DNA of 64,000 nt from Eutreptiella sp. 'Long Island Sound 2002' (Eukaryota > Euglenozoa > Euglenophyceae > Eutreptiales > Eutreptiaceae): positions 35,214,412-35,278,411 of the forward strand of contig OZ038389.1 in assembly GCA_964036045.1 (NCBI GenBank), read 5' to 3'. Under the pieces are notes generated by a model. That model was not told the origin of the DNA. It was given only the letters and a program-made list of their open reading frames with translations, and searched no databases. Each line of letters opens with the position of its first letter. Positions within the stretch are counted from its first letter, which is position 1. Positions 59,201-64,000 of the stretch are shown here, one piece after another. The translations under genes were made by a program, and so were the position numbers.

Positions 59201-62200
59201 AGGAGAATGGCGCCGTAAAGAAAAGCGGCAACCCCCCCCCCCTCCGGCGAAATTTTCGTGGCGTGTGACCAACCGTTTTACTGTGAATTCAGAATCAGGT
59301 GAGTGCTGTGAATTCAGACATATGCAGCGGTGTACCAGGCGGAGGGAAGGGGCAAAGATGTGTTTGTTTCCATCCAGAGCCCACCAGGAAACATCAGGAA
59401 CCATCGGGAGCCTACCCGCAAATAAGAGGAACCATCCAGAGCCCACCAGGACATAACAGCAAGCTTTGGGATTCCTGGAGGTGGCGAAATTTTCCGCTGC
59501 CGAAATTATCCCCGTCGAAATTGTCCCCTGGCAACCCCCCCGCGCCCACTGTACTGGTTTGGTGGGAGGGGTAGGGGCACAGCTTGGTGTCATCCCCAGC
59601 TTTCATTGTTACATCGTTCACGGTCTTCCTGGTTGCATGCTGTCCAGCCTTCCAGGCTCTGCGGGCACGGTCCCTGACGCTGCAAGAGCCCAGTGCAGGG
59701 ATGCATTGGAAGGGAGGGGGCACAGAGCGCGGGGTCAAGAGCGGTTGGGAAGGCGGTGGGCGGGGGATTGGCAACACCAACCGGAGCAGTTACTGTCGGT
59801 TAAAAATTGCTGTAGGCGGGGCAGTTGGGGAACACTGGGTCAGACCCGTGGCATTACCCCCAGTGTTCACCCCGGCATCAGTGTCACGTGCATCACGTGG
59901 CACCGAATCGGTCGGCACAGTCTTCATCAGGGCATCACACCCAGTCTGCACCGTGGGACCAGGGGGCCTTTTGGGTGGTGGTGCTCCCTTGTCTACGATG
60001 ACCACTGCGGGACAGGCTGCCTCTGGCATCTGCAAAGTGCCACACCACAGCGCCACACTCCACGCCCCCGGGTATGGGCCACCGGGCACCTGCCCCCACC
60101 AGCCAGTGGCGCCATCAGTGCCCTCTGGTCGTTGAGAAGCGGGGATACTGCCCACTGGCAGCCGTTACCGGTGCTCTCTCTACAGGTATGGGCAGCCAAG
60201 CACCATCCTCAGCGCTGCGTGGCTGTGGGCCCCAGTGCCCGGGCTGACTTCGAGTCAGTGCATTCGTTTTGGTAGTACCCAGAGTGCAGAGCACACACAC
60301 GATGCAGCCTCCGTCCTGCTCCTGCGGGCATGCCCCCTCTTCTTGCCCCGGAGGGAACAGGGGGAGCACGACCTGGTACCATGCCCCCGGATGGTCTGCC
60401 CTTCCCAGTGCGCAAACGGGCAGCGTCGTGTCTCCCACACACACACACGATGGCGGTCTGGGGACGGCCGACAGTTTCACATGACTTGGGACCCGTCACC
60501 CCATTTCGGGTTGCAGGAAAGGCCACCCTGAACGTGGCAATCCTGACAAGTTGAAGAAGCAGCCCCCCCCCTCCCCCACTTGTTGAGCATTCATGGCACC
60601 CCCTCCCCCCCCTCCTCCTGCTGGCGTGGGCCACCGCTGGGCCCTCTTGCCTGCAACTGCACCCACGCAGTGAACTGCCACACCACCAAGTCTGAAGCAA
60701 CGACCAGACGGGCAGACCCTGGTCTGCCCGCGTGCCCAAGGGAGGCTGAGGCAGGACGAGGAACGCACGGGGGGGCGGCCGGGCCCGGTCCTTGTATGCG
60801 ACCCCCCCCCAGCCCCCCCCCCCCCCCCCGGGTTCTGAGAGATAGTGGGCTGGGGACATGGCGCCAACGGCGCCCCCCTTTTTTCCGCCTGGCGCCAACG
60901 GCGCCCCCTTTTCTAGTGTGAGCGCCAGATTTCGCAAGACGAGGCGCTATACAAATGTCGTTTGTTGCCCAGACATGTTAACTGCAAACGTCAGCCCGCG
61001 GACAAGGGGCCCCTTTTGACAGATAGCTGGGGGGTGGGTCGCATCAGGACCGGTTGTAGTCGCCCCCCCATGGACGAACGGCCCCCCCAAGGACTGACCC
61101 CCTTCTTCCCCCCAGCCCGTGAGCAGGTGATGACGTGGACAGCGCGACACGCCCCCCCGAACGGTGGTACCAACACAGGCAGGGTCAGGGCCAGGCGCTG
61201 CTCCGCCATGTGACCCGACGTGTCTCGCAGGCCCGGACAGCGCTCGCTCCCCGCCCAACTGCTCCCCGTGCGCCACACGCACAGGCACGGCGGCATCTCC
61301 CTCCCGCGCGTGGCACCGCGGGGTACGGGGGTGGGCAACAGTCCGGCAGGGCTTGGGACCGGACCACCACGAACCGCCCAGCCCAGTCGTGTCGGCGCGG
61401 ATAGGCGTGCTGACCGTGCGGCACAGGCCTTGTCCCAAACCAAACCAAACCCCCCCCTCCTTGCATCCACCCACCCATTCCCCTTCCTGCACCCCACCCC
61501 CCCCTCTCACAAGCACTCCATGCCCTGCAAGCCCTCACTACATCCCCCTGCCGTGCCCCTCCTCCCCACATCCTCTCACTGGACAACCCCTCTCTACGCC
61601 TCCTCCCCCCCCCCTCCTCTCACACGCAACCCGTATCCCTCCTTCTGTGGCATCCACCTGGAGCCTTGGAGTCCCCCATCAGTATTCGGTCAGCCCCCCC
61701 CCCCCTCCTCCAAGCCCTCTTTGCCCAAAACCCCCGTCCTCCTCCCGCAAGCGCCAGGGTGCCCCTCCCTCCTCCAGCATTCCGCACGCCCTCCTTCCAC
61801 AAGCTCGCCCACCACACAGGTCCCCTTTCTGGCGACGATGGATACCTCCGTAGAGCACCCTCTGGACGTCAACAACGTTCTGACGCTGGACAGCCTGTGC
61901 GGCCCCGAGCCCGAGCGGCACGCCAAGCTGCTGCTGGCGGACGTGTACCCCATGCCGACGGTGGACGGGGTGTCCAACACCGATGGGTACATGATGGTGA
62001 CGGGGCGGCGCTGTCAGGGCGGCGAGCTCACGGCGCAGTACCCGTCGCACGGCGCAGGCGGCCTCTTGATGCATTACTTCCTCAAGGCCCTGGAGGGTAG
62101 GGCCATGGAAGGTGGCGGCGGGGCGAGTGGGCGCCTGCATGAGGCAGTGTGTGTGGGAAGTGGAGTGGGAAGGGACACGGTACACTGACACGGTCATCCC

Positions 62201-63704
62201 CAGTGCATTCCAACCAGAAGGTTATGAGCCAGCCTGGTGTGGGGTCATGCATCTCCTGCTATCTCTCTCCTCCATCTGATCCCCATGGCCATTTTGTGTG
62301 TGTGTGTGGTTGGGTGGTTGCACCTAACACAGGTTGATATTTTGGGCAGTGATGAACACGAACTCCTCCAAGGGGTGCTTCCTGGTCTGTTGTACAGCGC
62401 AGAACTGAATGCGGGAGTAGGTGGGGGCACAAGCACATGCTGCGTCGCGCTGAACCCACTGTCCAGAACTGCATTTGCATTTGCATTCTCTACCAACAGA
62501 CCGAAAGACGTCTAGGACAGCTCTGCTGTTCCTGAGGAGTTTTCTTTCACCGCTTTTCTTGCTCTGTTCTTGTTTGTGGTTCTCGTCGTGTGTGTGTGTG
62601 TGTGTGTGACATGCGTGGTCCGCCCCCCCCCCTCCAGGTGCTGCAACAGCCACAGCAGCCGCTGCCTTTCAAATCATGTTCATCCTGCAACCCGCAGAGA
62701 CCACAGGGCAGGGCTTTCCAAACGACGGCACCACAGAAGCACCATGGCACTGTTCATGTGCTCTTGCTGAAGCCCCTCCCGGCGGAGAGTGGACTCCAGG
62801 GGCCATGGGACACGCGTCCCACTCCGGCCCACAAAGCTGCACCCCCCGCCCCCCTCCCACTAGACAGAACCGACCTCGATCCACAGCAGCAGGTCACACA
62901 ATAGAAATGTCACTGGGCACCGTGCGTACTACACAGACCCAACCTCCCTTCAGCGATCCCCCCCCCCAAAAAAAAAACTCTTCAAAGACACGAAATGAAG
63001 GCCATTTTGGGCACGATCGCGTTCCCTGCCTTTCCGGGGCTGATACCCAGCCCTGCCGCCATTCTGTGGATGTACAGCTGCGGGTCAGTCCTGCCCTCCC
63101 ATTGCAGTGTCATCAATCATCGTTAGACTCGTCCATTTCACCGATGGCCTCTGCCTTGAATGAGCCTGGGTCTTGAAGTGTGGATGATTGCTTGGCGTCG
63201 TCTTGGGTGGGGTTTGGCCTCCTCCACGGCCCCTGCGGTTTCAGACCCCACCGGCCCCCGTCCCAATGAAGCCCCCCCCCCCCCCTCCCGGCCCCTCCCC
63301 TGCAGTGGGCTCTCGCTCCGACAGCGCGTTTCGTTTTCTTTGCATCGCCAGTCATTCCCACCCCTTTTTGAAGTGATGTGCCTTTTGAGTGGGTGCAGTC
63401 CAGTGGCTCTTGGCGGTGGTAAACCGGGTAAGTCTACCAAAGGTCCCACCAGCACTTTCGCTTAGCTCACCTTCATTAGCCCCCCCCCCCCCCCCCAAAA
63501 TCCCCCCCCCCCATCTCCCCATATCAACTCATCGCCCTTTGTGTTTCAGGCATCCGGACCACCACCAACTCCCTCAACCTCTACCTCCAGCACGCCCTCG
63601 CCAGCCACGGCATGAGCGTGACCACCACCGCCGGGCAGTACCTCGTGGGCAATCTCGTGATCAGCGATAAGCGTCTGTTCGACAAGGAGCGCATGGAGCA
63701 CCAG
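50290..63704 (+). CDS. Proline-rich caspase-fold protein, predicted catalytically dead (3' end beyond window)
   Basis: Six exons agree in phase: 50,290-50,787, 52,250-53,269, 55,861-56,128, 57,625-58,040, 61,820-62,096, 63,550-63,704; the last has a donor (CAG|GTGCAGG), so the gene continues. The N-terminal 510 residues are Pro/Ser/Arg-rich and likely disordered; RVHF (residues 175-178) fits the protein phosphatase-1 docking motif. Residues 627-740 follow the caspase/metacaspase p20 pattern ([37 protein letters not shown], then VPFLATMD). [10 protein letters not shown] marks the second catalytic strand, and [14 protein letters not shown] with the next exon the p10-like part. Where C14 peptidases have SGHG this protein has CGRG (Arg723 for His), and where they have DxC it has DVY (Tyr777 for Cys). 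I infer a pseudo-enzyme or scaffold. The exon-3 acceptor could instead be at 55,875. Confidence 0.75.
51097..51490. repeat. Degenerate C-poor AATTG/AGTTG pentamer tract
   Basis: About 390 bp of TGAAT/TGAGT/TGAAA-type words, almost free of C on the plus strand, inside intron 1 of the caspase-like gene. It contrasts sharply with the GC-rich surroundings. Confidence 0.9.
52039..52220 (+). repeat. 183-bp dispersed repeat, copy 3
   Basis: This copy ends 29 bp before the 3' splice site at 52,249. The sequence between the repeat and the exon is a C-rich pyrimidine tract, so the repeat may help provide the intron end. Confidence 0.85.
54890..55175. repeat. (GGTGAT)n-type trinucleotide/hexanucleotide repeat
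   Basis: Degenerate GGTGAT/GGTGAC repeats with two interspersed copies of a GGGGGTGGG plus GATGGAGACGGGGA block, in intron 2 of the caspase-like gene. His- or Val/Met-rich open frames across it are artefacts. Confidence 0.9.
55325..55592. repeat. (CCAACCGCCA)n minisatellite
   Basis: About 265 bp of AACCGCC/ACCAACC units in intron 2. The same words fill the interior of the MITE family, which suggests a common origin. It is flanked on both sides by near-identical GTTAAGGACCCCCCT segments (55,294-55,309 and about 55,659-55,673). Confidence 0.85.
56229..56463. repeat. GGGGTGTGTGGAG minisatellite
   Basis: Degenerate GGAGGGGTGTGG units with two GTGGATTGATGTGG interruptions, in intron 3 of the caspase-like gene, directly left of a TIR element. 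Confidence 0.88.
56465..57358. mobile_element. Non-autonomous DNA element with TIRs of about 215 bp (894 bp)
   Basis: The arms 56,465-56,683 and 57,148-57,358 are diverged inverted copies; matching segments include GGTCGGTCGCA, TATTTGAGACCC, GGTTTTT/AAAAACC-type stretches and TTCCGAAGAATTGCAA. The interior (about 460 bp) has no recognisable gene. No clear target-site duplication was found. It lies wholly inside intron 3 of the caspase-like gene. Confidence 0.75.
58073..59225 (+). mobile_element. 1.15-kb insert bounded by identical 39-bp direct repeats
   Basis: The 39 bp at 58,073-58,111 (starting GGGGGGTTCGGGAGAGG and ending GTAAAGAAAAG) recur exactly at 59,187-59,225. The right part of the insert (58,881-59,190) is the 310-bp repeat also found in an SPB1 intron. 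It lies immediately after exon 4 of the caspase-like gene. It may be an LTR-like retroelement relic, an unusual insertion or a segmental duplication; it has no recognisable gene. Confidence 0.7.
59226..61819 (+). other. Rest of intron 4 of the caspase-like gene
   Basis: Contains a spaced GAAATT(T/A)TCC motif repeated three times at 59,488-59,535, the truncated MITE at 59,698, and two copies of a TGGCGCCAACGGCGCCCCC plus T-run unit at 60,859-60,912. No exon was recognised. The acceptor is CACCACACAG|GTC at 61,819. Confidence 0.6.
59698..59813 (-). mobile_element. MITE family copy 4, truncated
   Basis: One terminus (GGGATGCATTGGAAGG) and the internal GTTACTGTCGGTTA block are present; the other end is missing or too diverged to see. 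It sits in the large intron of the caspase-like gene. Confidence 0.65.
62164..62608 (+). mobile_element. 5'-truncated retroelement copy ending in (TG)n
   Basis: About 440 bp homologous in inverted orientation to 4570-4995, for example TTCCAACC..AAGGTTATGAGCC, GATCCCCATGGCCAT and CAGACCGAAAGACGTCTAG. It ends GTTCTCGTCG followed by about ten TG units, exactly where the other copy continues into (AC)813. It lies in intron 5 of the caspase-like gene, about 70 bp after exon 5. Confidence 0.85.
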
Positions 63705-64000
63705 GTGCAGGACCGGCCCCTCCCGATGCGGCGTCCACCGGCCCTGCCCCGGGCCCCTTCCGGGTGCCCCAAACACCCCTGCATCCCAAGAGCAACGGCC
63801 CCAGTCGTGGTGGTGGTCGTGCGGTGGGCATGTGCGGAGTTCAGTTCTTGTGTGCAAGTGCACACCATCGGTTTTGGCGGCCGCGGTCTTTGCTACGGCC
63901 CGCTGCAAGCGTCCTACCAATGGCCTCCTGGGCCGTCTCAAAGGACGTCCACATAGTTTTTTCTTTTGCATTAAGGACCGCCCCAAGACCGCTCAAGCTG
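63705..64000 (+). other. Start of intron 6 of the caspase-like gene
   Basis: Sequence after the donor CAG|GTGCAGG. No further exon was recognised before the window ends. Confidence 0.6.

Overview
The window looks like nuclear DNA of a photosynthetic, intron-rich eukaryote, probably an alga; I cannot name the species. The reasons are GT-AG introns of 0.1-5.4 kb whose phases match across exons, a plastid-type DUF4336 protein, a eukaryotic ribosome-biogenesis gene, an A1 aspartic protease, a caspase-fold protein, and a very high load of microsatellites, minisatellites and transposon relics. No bacterial-style operons, rRNA genes, CRISPR arrays or convincing tRNAs were seen. By eye, 2-18.8 kb and about 32.4-38 kb are near even in GC. 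The rest is very GC-rich, with many C or G runs of 10-20.

Layout: (1) 1-1792, minus strand, 5' two exons of a DUF4336 protein that runs off the left edge. (2) 2.9-11.3 kb, a mobile-element graveyard: an uninterrupted (AC)813 tract at the 3' end of a decayed non-LTR-like retroelement, orphan minus-strand open frames, and a cluster of foldback-like inverted repeats. (3) 11,295-16,516, a complete-looking Mutator-like DNA transposon: 61-bp TIRs, a perfect 9-bp target-site duplication, and one 1095-codon gene joining a zinc ribbon, a DDE transposase and an OTU cysteine-protease domain. (4) 18,391-30,021, a SPB1/FTSJ3-type rRNA methyltransferase gene. It is interrupted by an assembly gap (18,801-19,000) that hides the catalytic-domain exons, and one intron carries a 4.5-kb minisatellite. 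(5) 30.0-36.8 kb, intergenic, with a MITE copy. (6) 36.8-44.1 kb, a four-exon pepsin-like aspartic protease with a changed first active-site motif. (7) 44.1-50.3 kb, intergenic, with several dispersed repeats. (8) 50,290 to the right edge, six exons (878 codons in the window) of a proline-rich protein with an RVxF motif and a caspase-like domain that appears to have lost both catalytic residues.

The four host genes do not form an obvious pathway: they point to plastid, nucleolus, endomembrane/lysosome and a caspase-fold scaffold. What unites the window is the repeat landscape. Several families (a MITE of about 210 bp, a 183-bp repeat, a 310-bp repeat, a repeat with a conserved reverse-strand frame, and the retroelement tail) recur in introns and intergenic DNA, and they seem to seed the local satellites. 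Gene models come from manual reading of splice sites and phase; no alignment or transcript data were available.
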